DNA of 44,497 nucleotides from Alphaproteobacteria bacterium (GTDB lineage Bacteria; Pseudomonadota; Alphaproteobacteria; Rhizobiales; OSC116): assembly GCA_002400495.2 (NCBI GenBank), contig NVQL02000061.1:1-44497 (forward strand). The letters are read 5' to 3'. Below are positions 16,976 to 26,115 of this stretch, piece by piece. Every line of letters begins with the position of its first letter. Positions within the stretch are counted from its first letter, which is position 1. A program made the translations under genes and the position numbers. The notes beneath the pieces are model-generated. The model ran no database searches, was not told the origin of the DNA, and worked only from the letters and a program-made list of their open reading frames with translations.

Positions 16976-17035
16976 ACTCTATATATCCCTAAACCTCATC
17001 GTTTAGGTCGATTATTATTATAAAGGAACCATATT

Positions 17036-18256
17036 ATGCGGCGTGTTGTTGTAACTGGAATGGGCGTGGTCTCAAGCATTGGTAACGATATTGATCAAGT
17101 CAAACAATCATTATGGGATGCTAAATCGGGCATTGCGGCCGATGAAGACATGATTAAACACGGCTTTAGAAGCCAAATTTCTGGCGCGCCCAAGCTGGAT
17201 TGGGAAGTGGTATTAGACCGTAAAGAACGGCGTTTTATGGGCGCTGGTGCCGCATGGAACTATATCGCGATGAAAGAAGCCATCGCCATGTCTGGGTTGG
17301 AAGATAAAGATATTTCTAACATCCGCACGGGTTTAATTATGGGCTCTGGTGGCCCGTCGACCAAAACTTTGCATGATTCAATGCAAATTGTGCTCGAAAA
17401 AGGCAGCACCAAACGCATTGGGCCGCTCGCCGTGCCAAAAGCCATGAGCAGCACCAATAGCGCCACATTAGCCACACCGTTTAAAATCAAAGGCATGAGC
17501 TATTCTATCTCATCAGCCTGTACCACCAGCTTGCATTGCATCGGCAATGCGGTGGAGATGATTCAATGGGGCAAACAAGATGTGATGTTTGCGGGCGGCG
17601 GCGAAGAATTGTTCTGGGGCATGTCTTGCTTGTTTGACGCGATGGGCGCGATGAGCAGCAAATTTAACGACACACCGACCAAAGCTAGCCGTACATATGA
17701 CATTAAGCGTGATGGTTTTGTGATTGCTGGCGGTGCTGGCGTTTTGGTTCTTGAAGAATATGAACGGGCCAAAGCACGCGGTGCCAACATCATTGCTGAG
17801 GTAACGGGCTATGGCGCGACATCTGATGGTTATGATATGGTCGCCCCAAGTGGCGAAGGTGGGCAACGGGCTATGGAACTGGCTTTGAGTACACATAAAG
17901 ATGGCATTGACTATATCAACCCACATGGCACATCGACTCCTGTTGGCGATATACCTGAAATTGATGGCATTCGTAACGTTTGGGGCGCAGACAAAGCGCC
18001 ACTCATTTCGGCAACGAAAGCATTAACTGGTCATAGTTTGGGCGCGGCTGGCGCACAAGAGGCGATTTATTCATTAATTATGCTACGCGATGGTTTTGTG
18101 TGCGAAAGCGCTAATATTGAAGAGATTGACCCAAAAGTGGCTGATATGCCGATCACCCGCAAACGAGTGGAAAAAGAAATCACTTCTGTGCTGTCCAACA
18201 GCTTTGGCTTTGGCGGCACCAATGGCAGCGTGATTTTCAGCAAAGCAAATGTTTAG
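17036..18256 (+). CDS. fabB: 3-oxoacyl-ACP synthase I FabB
   Basis: A 406-residue ketoacyl synthase that elongates the cis-3-decenoyl product of FabA. The catalytic triad is C162 (SSACTTS), H298 (NPHGTS) and H333 ([12 protein letters not shown]), with K328 also conserved, almost identical to E. coli FabB numbering. The GFGGTNGS motif near the C-terminus completes the thiolase-fold signature. An AAGGAA-type ribosome site precedes the ATG. Being next to fabA marks it as FabB and not FabF. Confidence 0.96.
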   Translation: MRRVVVTGMGVVSSIGNDIDQVKQSLWDAKSGIAADEDMIKHGFRSQISGAPKLDWEVVLDRKERRFMGAGAAWNYIAMKEAIAMSGLEDKDISNIRTGLIMGSGGPSTKTLHDSMQIVLEKGSTKRIGPLAVPKAMSSTNSATLATPFKIKGMSYSISSACTTSLHCIGNAVEMIQWGKQDVMFAGGGEELFWGMSCLFDAMGAMSSKFNDTPTKASRTYDIKRDGFVIAGGAGVLVLEEYERAKARGANIIAEVTGYGATSDGYDMVAPSGEGGQRAMELALSTHKDGIDYINPHGTSTPVGDIPEIDGIRNVWGADKAPLISATKALTGHSLGAAGAQEAIYSLIMLRDGFVCESANIEEIDPKVADMPITRKRVEKEITSVLSNSFGFGGTNGSVIFSKANV

Positions 18257-18326
18257 GATTTTTCATCAGCAGGCAACTAACTCGCGTTGATAAATTTATT
18301 GAATGATAGAGAATGAGGACAAAAAT

Positions 18327-19124
18327 ATGGACGGACTGATGCATGGCAAACGGGGCCTGATTATGGGAGTGGCGAATAACCGCTCTATCGCTTGGGGCAT
18401 TGCTCAAATGTTGTCTAAACATGGTGCTGAAATTGCCTTTACCTATCAAGGCGACGCTTTTGGGCCACGGGTTAAAGAATTAGGCAGCACCCTTGGTTCG
18501 GATATTTTCATCGATTGTAATGTTGAAAACATTGACTCGGTTGATAATGTGTTTGCCATACTCAAAGAAAAATGGGGTACAATCGATTTTTTGGTGCATG
18601 CCATCGGGTTTAGCGACAAAAACGAACTGGCGGGTAAATATGCCAATACCAGCCGCGAAAATTTTGCCCGCACGATGATTATTTCAACCTTCTCGTTTAC
18701 CGAAGCGGCCAAACGGGCCGCCGAAATGATGCCAAATGGTGGCAGCATGATCACCCTCACCTATGGCGGCTCAACCAACGCCATGCCTAATTATAACGTG
18801 ATGGGATTGGCCAAAGCGGCACTGGAAGCCAGTGTGCGTTATTTGGCGGTGGATTTTGGCCCTGACAATATACGGGTCAACGCTCTATCCCCTGGGCCGA
18901 TGCGCACCTTGGCGGGCAATGGCATTTCGGGCGCACGCAAAATGTTCAAATTCCAACAAAAACATTCACCGCTTGAGCGGGTTGTGTCACAAGAAGATGT
19001 TGGCGGTAGTGCGCTTTATATGTTGTCAGATTTGTCATCAGGTGTGACAGGTGATGTGCATTTTGTTGATGCTGGTTATAACATCACGGCGACGCCTAAT
19101 CCTAATAAGATGGATGATGATTGA
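18327..19124 (+). CDS. fabI: Enoyl-ACP reductase (NADH) FabI
   Basis: A 265-residue short-chain dehydrogenase that performs the last reduction of each fatty acid elongation round. The N-terminal nucleotide-binding pattern is GVANNRSIAWGIA. The catalytic residues Y146, Y156 and K163 (YNVMGLAK) have the same numbering as in E. coli FabI. The ATG at 18327 is preferred because GAGG lies eight bases upstream; an ATG at 18303 has no such site. It is the last gene of fabA-fabB-fabI. Its 3' end is followed 30 bases later by repeat copy C. Confidence 0.96.
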   Translation: MDGLMHGKRGLIMGVANNRSIAWGIAQMLSKHGAEIAFTYQGDAFGPRVKELGSTLGSDIFIDCNVENIDSVDNVFAILKEKWGTIDFLVHAIGFSDKNELAGKYANTSRENFARTMIISTFSFTEAAKRAAEMMPNGGSMITLTYGGSTNAMPNYNVMGLAKAALEASVRYLAVDFGPDNIRVNALSPGPMRTLAGNGISGARKMFKFQQKHSPLERVVSQEDVGGSALYMLSDLSSGVTGDVHFVDAGYNITATPNPNKMDDD

Positions 19125-19154
19125 CGGATGGATCTAGGGTGCGCTACTGGTGAT

Positions 19155-19526
19155 GCTCTGGAAGTTTGCTTTATGTTTGGCACTGCACCCCAAGGGCGCT
19201 TTGTCGCTTCGCTCGGGCGCGCTCGTGCGTTCCGCTCTCTAGCTAAGCCACTCAGCCGCTGATCAGCGGTAAAATCACCACCCAACCTAACCGCATTAAG
19301 CTTAGTGAGCTAGAGTTTGGTGAAGCTCCGAATTCTGGTGCAAAATTGTTGTTCAGTGTGCTTTTCATGGAAAAAGGGTCCGAAGCCTTTGGCTGAGGCA
19401 AGCGCGACTGCGCGTCGCCGTTAGGCGTGGCAAGAGAGCGGAGCGAACGCACGCTAGTGCTTATAGAGAGCAACGCGAACGATAAAAGAGAGGCATAGCC
19501 GAACGAAAAAATGAGACTTCCAGAGC
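19155..19526 (+). repeat. Dispersed palindromic element, copy C (complete, 372 bp)
   Basis: The ends are GCTCTGGAAGTTTGC (19155-19169) and GAGACTTCCAGAGC (19513-19526), imperfect terminal inverted repeats. The hairpin GCGAC-TGCGC-GTCGC (19404-19418) aligns with CCGAC-TGGCC-GTCGG of copy B, a compensatory pair change. The last 98 bases are nearly identical to copy A. A hairpin GGCAG (19530-19534)/CTGCC (19540-19544) follows, as in copy A. Relative to copy D, the left arm has about 30 extra GC-rich bases. With copy D it fills most of the 636-base gap between the convergent fabI and DMT genes. Confidence 0.9.
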
Positions 19527-19583
19527 TTAGGCAGGAGCGCTGCCCTGTGTAGGCTGTTGAAAGACAGTTGGCTGGTTGTTGAT

Positions 19584-19745
19584 GCTCTGGAAGCTTGCAT
19601 TATGTTTGGCACTGCGTGCGTTCGCTCCGCTCTCTAGCTAAGCCACTCAGCCGCTGGTGGGACGTGAGTTCACCACCCAATCTAGCCTCATTACGCTAAG
19701 TTAGCTCGAGTTTGCCGAAATACTGAATTCTGGTGCCATGTTGTT
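19584..19745 (+). repeat. Dispersed palindromic element, copy D (left half only)
   Basis: It starts with GCTCTGGAAGCTTGC (19584-19598) and follows the left half of copies B and C (CTCTCTAGCTAAGCCACTCA, then a CACCACCCAA block and GAATTCTGGTG). Similarity fades just before the stop of the DMT gene at 19761, so the right half is missing. It carries GCGTGCGTTCGCTCCGCTC (19614-19632), whose reverse complement occurs in the right arms of copies A and C. It is separated from copy C by 57 bases, in the same orientation. Confidence 0.85.
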
Positions 19746-19760
19746 CGTTGTGGTGTGAAG

Positions 19761-20636
19761 TTAGCGTTTGTAAAGATCTTTCGCAGCTAGGATTGCGCCG
19801 CCGACGACTAGAATGCAGCTGATAATGATGGTGGTGGTTAGTTCGCCGAAGCCTGCCATGGCTAGGAATACTGTGGCGAAGATGGGGGAGAGGTAGGAGG
19901 CGGCGCCTAGGGCGCGGATGTCGCCGTTTTTCATGCCGTAGTCCCATAGGTAGAAAGCGGCGCCGACGGGGCCTGCGCCGAGTAGGATTAGCATTGCCCA
20001 ATTGAATGTGGTTTGTGGCCAGATGGTTTGTTCGAATAGGTAATGGCAGATGAAGGCTAGAATTGACGTGGCGAAGCAGAAGCCTGTGACGGCTGTGGTG
20101 GGGATGTTGGATAATTTGCTGGATAATAGTGAATAGCTTGACCAGATGAAGGCGCAGGCTAAAGCGAAACCATAGCCCCAGATATAATCCCAATTGAAGC
20201 TTGAAATGCCATTTGCGAGGCTGACATTGACCACGCCAGCTAGGCCAAGTAATGCGCCGATGATATGCCACCAGCGGAGGCCACCTTTTAGAACCAGAAC
20301 TGAACCTAAGACAATGAATAATGGCCATAGGGCGGCGATGAGGTTGGCTTCGATTGGTGGGGCGTATTTGAGGGCTAGAAAATACGACAGATGATAGAAG
20401 AATAAGCCGTAAATGCCGAGTAGCCAGACGTACCATTTAAGCTTTAGGAATATTTTGAAGCTCTGTTTGGTGAGCAACATATAGATGACGCCAACAATGG
20501 TGGCGACGAAGAAACTGCTGCCTAACAATTGGAAGGGGGGGATATAATTGTTGAAGGCGGTGATGAGCGCCAGTAGTGCCCATAACACCACTGCGCCTAG
20601 ACCGATAAAGCTTGCTTGGTTGTTTTTTTGAGTCAA
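19761..20636 (-). CDS. EamA/DMT-family membrane transporter
   Basis: A 291-residue protein with about ten hydrophobic helices in two EamA repeats (the second begins near FNWDYIWGYGFALACAFIWSSYS), the layout of drug/metabolite transporters and amino-acid exporters of the DMT superfamily. The substrate cannot be told. The start overlaps the gloB stop by four bases (ATGA type), so it is translationally coupled to gloB. It is convergent with fabI across the repeat region. Confidence 0.88.
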   Translation of the reverse strand: MTQKNNQASFIGLGAVVLWALLALITAFNNYIPPFQLLGSSFFVATIVGVIYMLLTKQSFKIFLKLKWYVWLLGIYGLFFYHLSYFLALKYAPPIEANLIAALWPLFIVLGSVLVLKGGLRWWHIIGALLGLAGVVNVSLANGISSFNWDYIWGYGFALACAFIWSSYSLLSSKLSNIPTTAVTGFCFATSILAFICHYLFEQTIWPQTTFNWAMLILLGAGPVGAAFYLWDYGMKNGDIRALGAASYLSPIFATVFLAMAGFGELTTTIIISCILVVGGAILAAKDLYKR

Positions 20637-21394
20637 AAATTGTCTTTCAGGGTGCGGATTTTTGCGAATACTGCCTTATCAGATGCCGATTGCATATTTA
20701 ACTTTTTTCTGATTTCGGAGCTGTTTGGGCGCAGGAATGGATTGACTTTTAGCTCATCGCTTAAAAGAGTCGGGACGGTCGGTTTGCTTTGGGCGCGTAG
20801 GGTTTTGACCTCTGCCACTCTGGTTTGTAAGTCGATATTGTTTGGCTCTACACTTATGGCAAATTCGCCGTTTGCGGTGGTATATTCATGGCCGCAATAA
20901 AATAATGTATCAACGGGCAGGGTGAGGAGTTTTTGAATGGATTGATACATTTGGGCGGCGTTGCCATCGAGGATGCGGCCGCAGCCCATGGAGAAAATAA
21001 CATCAGCAACAATGGCGATTTTTAAATCGGCTAGGTAAAAACAGATATGATCGTCTTTATGGCCTGGGGTGTCGAAGATTTTTATATCCATGCCGAGCAA
21101 GTTTAGGCTGTGGCTTTCATCGATTGGGTTGTCTAGGCATTTTAGTTCGTGGGCGTTGATTTTGGGGCCGTAAACTTGGCCGCCAAACTGGGCTTTTAGG
21201 CTGGCGGCGCCTTCAATATGATCAAAATGATAATGGGTGATGAGCATGTGATCGAGCTGCCATCCGTTGGTTTCTAGCACCTCTGCGATGGCATCATGTT
21301 CGGGGGCATCAAATAGGATGGTTTGGTTGGTTTTGTCGTCATGAATTAGCACCGCATAATTATCTTGGCGGCAAGGGATTTGGATGATTTGCAT
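20633..21394 (-). CDS. gloB: Hydroxyacylglutathione hydrolase (glyoxalase II) GloB
   Basis: A 253-residue metallo-beta-lactamase-fold enzyme that hydrolyses S-lactoylglutathione to D-lactate and glutathione, the second step of methylglyoxal detoxification. The metal site THYHFDHIEG has H54, H56, D58 and H59; further ligands lie in TPGHKDDH, VADVIF and YCGHEYT. The C-terminal FLRPNSSEIRKKL motif binds glutathione. The ATG at 21394 gives the family-typical MQIIQIPCRQDNY; an upstream ATG at 21412 is possible. The first-step enzyme is encoded at 31087. Confidence 0.94.
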   Translation of the reverse strand: MQIIQIPCRQDNYAVLIHDDKTNQTILFDAPEHDAIAEVLETNGWQLDHMLITHYHFDHIEGAASLKAQFGGQVYGPKINAHELKCLDNPIDESHSLNLLGMDIKIFDTPGHKDDHICFYLADLKIAIVADVIFSMGCGRILDGNAAQMYQSIQKLLTLPVDTLFYCGHEYTTANGEFAISVEPNNIDLQTRVAEVKTLRAQSKPTVPTLLSDELKVNPFLRPNSSEIRKKLNMQSASDKAVFAKIRTLKDNF

Positions 21395-21476
21395 TTGTTT
21401 TGTTCTCTTCATTTAAATTTATATAATTATAGGCATATTTATACTATAAACAAGAAGTGAAAAATGGGGTTGTTTG

Positions 21477-22226
21477 ATGGATATTGTTGATCTGCAAAGT
21501 TTTTATTCCGAAGATTTGGGAAAAGTGGCATGCAAAATGATCACCCGCACCATTGGCGAAAGATGGCCCGATTTAACCGGGTATAACATGCTTGGCCTAG
21601 GTTTTGCTACGCCCTATATGGAACCGTTTAAAGATGAAGCGGCAGAGACATTTGCTTTTATGCCCGCCCGCCAAGGCGTGATGCGTTGGCCAGACGCCGA
21701 AAAAAATTGTGTGGCGTTGATTGATAGTGCGTCTTTACCGCTGGAAAATAGCAGCATTGACCGTATTTTGGTGGTGCATGGCATTGAAATGAGCCATCGA
21801 CCGCGCGATTATTTGCGCGAAATTTGGCGGGTGTTAAAACCCGATGGGCGGGCGATATTTGTGGTGCCTAACCGCACTGGCATATGGGCGCGGGCTGATA
21901 AAACGCCGTTTGGGCATGGGCGGCCGTTTAGCCAAAATCAAATGTTGCAACTGCTTAAGGACAATATGTTTTTGCCGATTGGTTGGTCAGGTGCTTTATA
22001 TATTCCGCCATCTAAACGTGATTTCATTTTAAAATCTGCGCCTGCATTTGAGAAATTTGGGCTTTGGGCGCGCGCTGGGTTGGGCGGGGTGACGATTATT
22101 GAAGCCACCAAACAAGTATATGCCTTGCCGCCAATGCAAGGATTGCGTAAGAAAAAACTCAAAAACATTATAATTCATCAACGTGATTGCGGCGCGAGTT
22201 TGCGTGACCAGCAAGATGAAGTTTGA
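21477..22226 (+). CDS. SAM-dependent methyltransferase (class I)
   Basis: 249 residues with a Rossmann-like methyltransferase domain. The first glycine motif is weak (MLGLGFATPYMEPF), but SLPLENSSIDRILVVHGIEM and LREIWRVLKPDGRAIFVVPNR are the post-motif strands typical of the type 11 methyltransferase family. The acceptor is unknown. The ATG at 21477 is preferred over a TTG one codon earlier. It is divergent from gloB, and its stop is only two bases from the convergent metW stop. Confidence 0.8.
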   Translation: MDIVDLQSFYSEDLGKVACKMITRTIGERWPDLTGYNMLGLGFATPYMEPFKDEAAETFAFMPARQGVMRWPDAEKNCVALIDSASLPLENSSIDRILVVHGIEMSHRPRDYLREIWRVLKPDGRAIFVVPNRTGIWARADKTPFGHGRPFSQNQMLQLLKDNMFLPIGWSGALYIPPSKRDFILKSAPAFEKFGLWARAGLGGVTIIEATKQVYALPPMQGLRKKKLKNIIIHQRDCGASLRDQQDEV

Positions 22227-22228
22227 GC

Positions 22229-22843
22229 TTAATTTTTGGTCAGCAGGAAAATAGCTTGATGGCCAAATAAATTGTCTAGCCCCAACCAAGATGGAATTTT
22301 GAGCTTTTGATTTTGTTCATTTAAAATGGTTGTGTCGACCACTTTAATATCCAATTCACCACATAGATTGTTAAAATCTTTAATGGTGCAAAAATGCACG
22401 TTGGGGGTTTCATACCATGTGTAATCGAGGTTTTTAGTGACCGGCATTTGGCTTTTAAAGGCCAAAGATGTAATCACCCGCCATTGGCCGAAATTTGGAA
22501 ATGAGACGATGGCATGTTTGCCAATGCGTAACATTTCTTTTAGTACCAAATCGGGGCGTTTGGTGGCCTGAATGGTTTTGCTTAAAATGACATAATCAAA
22601 GGCATCATCAGGGTAAAAAGCCAGATCGGTATCGGCATTGCCTTGCATGACAGATAGGCCTTCGGCGACGCAGGCATTAACCCCTGCTTGGTTTAGCTCG
22701 AGGCCGCGGGCATCGGCATTTTTGTTTTCGGATAGTAATTTGAGCAAGGTGCCATCGCCGCAGCCAATGTCTAACACGCGGCTGTTTTCGGCAATCATAT
22801 CGGCTAGTAATAACAGGTCAAAACGTTGTGAATTATAGCTCAT
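22229..22843 (-). CDS. metW: Methionine biosynthesis protein MetW
   Basis: A 204-residue methyltransferase-like protein with the SAM-binding motif VLDIGCGDGTLLKLL and a following FDYVILSKTIQATKRPDLVLKEMLRIG block, typical of MetW. In proteobacteria MetW is the partner of MetX and is needed for full homoserine acyltransferase activity in vivo. The start overlaps the metX stop by one base, so the two are coupled. Confidence 0.94.
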   Translation of the reverse strand: MSYNSQRFDLLLLADMIAENSRVLDIGCGDGTLLKLLSENKNADARGLELNQAGVNACVAEGLSVMQGNADTDLAFYPDDAFDYVILSKTIQATKRPDLVLKEMLRIGKHAIVSFPNFGQWRVITSLAFKSQMPVTKNLDYTWYETPNVHFCTIKDFNNLCGELDIKVVDTTILNEQNQKLKIPSWLGLDNLFGHQAIFLLTKN

Positions 22844-23976
22844 TATTTACTCCCTTCATCGCATATAGCATGCTTATGTGCAGTGCTGGCAAGGAAGCCT
22901 GTTACGGCGCTGAACATTTCTGGTTCATCAAGCAAAAAGGCATCATGGCCTTTGGGGGAATTGACTTCGACATAAGATACATTGGCGGCCACGCGGTTTA
23001 GGGCTTGGGCGATTAGTTTGCTTTCCTCGGGCGGGAACAGCCAATCGGAAGTGAAGGAAATGAGGCAGAATCTTATGTTTGTACCCGCGAAGGCGGCCAT
23101 TAGATTATCGTCAAATTGTGCCGCAAGATCGAAATAATCCATAGCGCGGGTGAGGTAGAGATAGCTATTGGCATCGAAGCGGTCGACAAAGCTCATGCCT
23201 TGATGACGCAAGTAGCTTTCGATTTGGAAATCGGCATCAAAACCAAAGCTGACACTGTCTCTATCTTGCAAATTACGGCCAAACTTTTCGTGCAGGCTTT
23301 GGTCTGACATATAGGTGATGTGGGCGGCCATGCGTGCCACTGCTAGACCTTTGCTGGGCTGTTCATCATGATTGTGATAATTGCCGCCATGCCAATTTGG
23401 ATCGGCCATGACGGCTTGTCTGCCGACCTCGTGAAAGGCGATGTTTTGTGATGAATGGCGTGAGCCCGTGGCGATGGGAATGGCGCAAAGCAAGCGATTT
23501 TTATAATTTGCTGCAAATTCTAGCACCAACATGCCGCCCATTGAGCCGCCGATGACGGAGAATAATATGTCTATGTTAAAATGATCGATCAGCCGCACTT
23601 GGGCGCGCACCATGTCTGATATGGTGATGATGGGGAAATTAAGCCCGTAAATTTCGCCACTATCGGGATTGGTGGAGGCGGGGCCTGTTGAGCCTAAACA
23701 GCCGCCTAATACATTGGCGCAGATGATGAAATATTTATCTGTGTCTATCGGTAGACCTGCGCCGACCATATTGGTCCACCAGCCGGCTTTTTTGGTGACA
23801 GGATTGATGGAAGCGACATATTGATCGCCAGTTAGGGCGTGGAAAATAAGGATGGCGTTGGTTTTATTTGCATTTAATGTGCCATAGGTTTCGTATGACA
23901 ATTGATAGTGAAGCGCATCGCCGCAATCGAGCTTAATCGGCTCTGGATCTATAAAAATATCTGAAACATGGTTCAT
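22843..23976 (-). CDS. metX: Homoserine O-acyltransferase MetX
   Basis: A 377-residue alpha/beta-hydrolase-fold enzyme that acylates homoserine, the first committed step of methionine synthesis. The nucleophile elbow [12 protein letters not shown], the acid in [11 protein letters not shown] and the base in SPKGHDAFL form the Ser-Asp-His triad. The early [11 protein letters not shown] motif is conserved in the family. MetX enzymes use acetyl-CoA or succinyl-CoA, and sequence alone does not settle which. No convincing SAM riboswitch was found in the 198-base divergent region upstream. Confidence 0.95.
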   Translation of the reverse strand: MNHVSDIFIDPEPIKLDCGDALHYQLSYETYGTLNANKTNAILIFHALTGDQYVASINPVTKKAGWWTNMVGAGLPIDTDKYFIICANVLGGCLGSTGPASTNPDSGEIYGLNFPIITISDMVRAQVRLIDHFNIDILFSVIGGSMGGMLVLEFAANYKNRLLCAIPIATGSRHSSQNIAFHEVGRQAVMADPNWHGGNYHNHDEQPSKGLAVARMAAHITYMSDQSLHEKFGRNLQDRDSVSFGFDADFQIESYLRHQGMSFVDRFDANSYLYLTRAMDYFDLAAQFDDNLMAAFAGTNIRFCLISFTSDWLFPPEESKLIAQALNRVAANVSYVEVNSPKGHDAFLLDEPEMFSAVTGFLASTAHKHAICDEGSK

Positions 23977-24174
23977 GATTTAACGAGCCGCACTTTTAAA
24001 TTTGGTTTAAATTTTTTGTAGCATAGCTTTACAATGATTGAATTAAAATACAAAAGTTTTTATGGTTTCATTCAATTTCTTTTATGGATATGGCTGACGT
24101 ATAATGTTGCAGTGAACATATGAAAGTGATAAAAACTGTTAAGATATAGCTGAATTGAAGAAGATACTGCCTTT

Positions 24175-24981
24175 ATGAGCGATAAAAAACCAATATCATT
24201 ACTTGAAACGCGTGGGAAGATTGACGCGATTGACGGCGAGATTCATCGATTGTTGATGAGCCGCGCCGAACTGGTGCAAAATGTGCAAAATGCCAAAGCG
24301 GCCGAAGGGCCGATTGTCAACGCCATGCATGCTGATCGCGAAATTGAGATGTTTCGGCGGTTTAGCGCCAACCATACAGGTTGTTTGCCATTGGCTAGTT
24401 TGCAGCGCATATTTAGAGAAATGATTGCGACTTTTAGCCATTTGCAATGCCCATTTAAAGTGTTTGTGTTGAAGGGTGAGCCATTGCACCGTGATGTGGC
24501 GCGGTATTTTTATGGTACGGTGATTGAAATTGTTGAATGCAGCACATTGGCTGAAATGCTTGACCGCATTAAAGCGCCGACTAGTGATATTGTTTTATTG
24601 GCTGCTGACGGAAAAAGCCTTGCGGCGTTTCATGAAATTATTGGGCTGGGTTGCCAAATATTTGCGCGGTTGCCATTTTGGGATGATGGTGAAGCCTATG
24701 GGCTGGATTTTCCCGATATGTTTGTGCTTGGCCATGCGCCGCTGAAAACGGTGAATAATGATTATACGGTGGTTGCGACGAAAACTGATGCTATGAATGC
24801 GCAGGAATTGTTGAAGCAAGCTGGGTTTGAGGCCAATATAGAATTTGAATATGAAGGCATAAATTATTGTGTGATTAAGGCATTTGCTAATTTAGAAGGC
24901 CAGTGTTGGCGAGACATTGAAAAAATATTTGTAAAAAATGATATTGCTGTGGATTTCCTTGGCATTTATGGCAAGGTATAA
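24175..24981 (+). CDS. Chorismate mutase (AroQ type) with extra C-terminal domain
   Basis: 268 residues. Residues 8-95 form the helical AroQ chorismate mutase (ETRGKIDAIDGEIHRLLMSR, then ADREIEMFRRF). The remaining ~170 residues contain RDVARYFYG and ECSTLAEMLDRIKAPTSDIVLLAAD, which loosely recall a prephenate dehydratase domain without its catalytic signature. The enzyme makes prephenate from chorismate. The gene leads a chorismate mutase-hisC-tyrC cluster, so flux to tyrosine, and possibly phenylalanine, is its likely role. The mutase call is firm; the C-terminal domain's function is open. Confidence 0.85.
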   Translation: MSDKKPISLLETRGKIDAIDGEIHRLLMSRAELVQNVQNAKAAEGPIVNAMHADREIEMFRRFSANHTGCLPLASLQRIFREMIATFSHLQCPFKVFVLKGEPLHRDVARYFYGTVIEIVECSTLAEMLDRIKAPTSDIVLLAADGKSLAAFHEIIGLGCQIFARLPFWDDGEAYGLDFPDMFVLGHAPLKTVNNDYTVVATKTDAMNAQELLKQAGFEANIEFEYEGINYCVIKAFANLEGQCWRDIEKIFVKNDIAVDFLGIYGKV

Positions 24982-25008
24982 GAATTAAAATATTAGATGG
25001 TAAAGAGT

Positions 25009-26109
25009 ATGAGTGATTTAGATAAAGCCCCCATTCCCAAAGCAGGGATTATGCAGATTAACGCCTATAAAGCAGGTGGTGGTCAATTTAGTGGTGCGGA
25101 AAAACTATATCATTTAGCGTCTAACGAAACGCCGCATGGTGCGCCGCAACAAGCGCGGGATGCGGTGGTTGAGCTAGCAAATGGGATACATGAATATCCT
25201 GATCCAGGTGCGACAAAATTACGTGATGCGATCGCCAAAAAACATGGTTTGAACGCTGAGAAAATTGTTTGTAGCAATGGGTCTGACGAATTATTGACGT
25301 TGATTGCCAATGGTTATATTGCCGAAGGTGATGAAGCGATCATCTCGCAATATGGGTTTTTGGTTTATAAGAATGTGATTCAAGCCAATGGCGGCACTGT
25401 GGTGGTGGCTGACGAGGTTGGTTTTACCGTTGTTGTTGACAATATGTTGGCCTGTGTGACGGATAAAACCAAGGTGGTTTATTTGGCTAATCCTGGCAAC
25501 CCAACGGGCACTTATATTGGTGCTGGTGAGTTGAACCGCCTGCATAAAGGTTTGCGGTCTGACATTATATTGGTGATTGATAGCGCTTATGCTGAATTTT
25601 GTTTGGCTGATGATTATCATGACGGGGTGGATTTGGTTGAGGCCAATGACAATGTAATTATGACACGGACTTTCTCTAAGCTTTATGGTTTGGCAGGGTT
25701 GCGGGTTGGTTGGTGCTATGCATCGGATGGTATTATTGCCGTGTTGAGCCGTATACGAGGGCCGTTTAATGTCAATGCAACGGCGCAAGTGGCTGGTGCA
25801 GCGGCGGTTTTTGCGGATGATTTTGTGAAAATGTCGATTGATCATAATGTCAAATGGGCTGGGGTGATTGGCCAACGGCTGAGTGGCTTGGGCATTAAAG
25901 TGACGCCGACACATGCTAATTTTATGCTGATTCATTTTGATGAAACGGGCAAAACAGCTGAAGAAGCTGACCGATATTTATGCTCTAAAGGCGTTGTATT
26001 GCGCAGACTTGAGGCTTACAACATTCCCAATGCGTTGCGATATACGATTGGGTCTGATGAAGCGAATGAATTGGTATTGTCTCTGCTTGAGACATTTATA
26101 AAATCGTAA
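25009..26109 (+). CDS. hisC: Histidinol-phosphate/aromatic aminotransferase (HisC family)
   Basis: A 366-residue class I/II PLP aminotransferase. The early LASNETPHGAPQQARDAV and EYPDPGATKLRDAIA motifs and the PLP-lysine region TRTFSKLYGLAGLRVGW are those of HisC. In this family one enzyme often serves both histidinol phosphate and aromatic amino acids; between a chorismate mutase and a prephenate dehydrogenase, the aromatic role is favoured. The start at 25009 is a judgement, as an in-frame ATG at 24997 is also possible. Confidence 0.92.
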   Translation: MSDLDKAPIPKAGIMQINAYKAGGGQFSGAEKLYHLASNETPHGAPQQARDAVVELANGIHEYPDPGATKLRDAIAKKHGLNAEKIVCSNGSDELLTLIANGYIAEGDEAIISQYGFLVYKNVIQANGGTVVVADEVGFTVVVDNMLACVTDKTKVVYLANPGNPTGTYIGAGELNRLHKGLRSDIILVIDSAYAEFCLADDYHDGVDLVEANDNVIMTRTFSKLYGLAGLRVGWCYASDGIIAVLSRIRGPFNVNATAQVAGAAAVFADDFVKMSIDHNVKWAGVIGQRLSGLGIKVTPTHANFMLIHFDETGKTAEEADRYLCSKGVVLRRLEAYNIPNALRYTIGSDEANELVLSLLETFIKS

Positions 26110-26115
26110 GAAAAT

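Noticed and set aside
19076-19473. Two overlapping minus-strand open frames (69 and 73 residues) in repeat copy C
   Set aside because: Both track the repeat arms, have Arg/Ser-rich translations without domain features, and one runs into the 3' end of fabI.
23977-24174. Possible SAM-II type riboswitch upstream of metX
   Set aside because: Alphaproteobacterial metX is often preceded by one, but the minus-strand leader lacks the expected conserved pseudoknot blocks. The only similar string (TGATTTAACG near 23976) is on the wrong strand.
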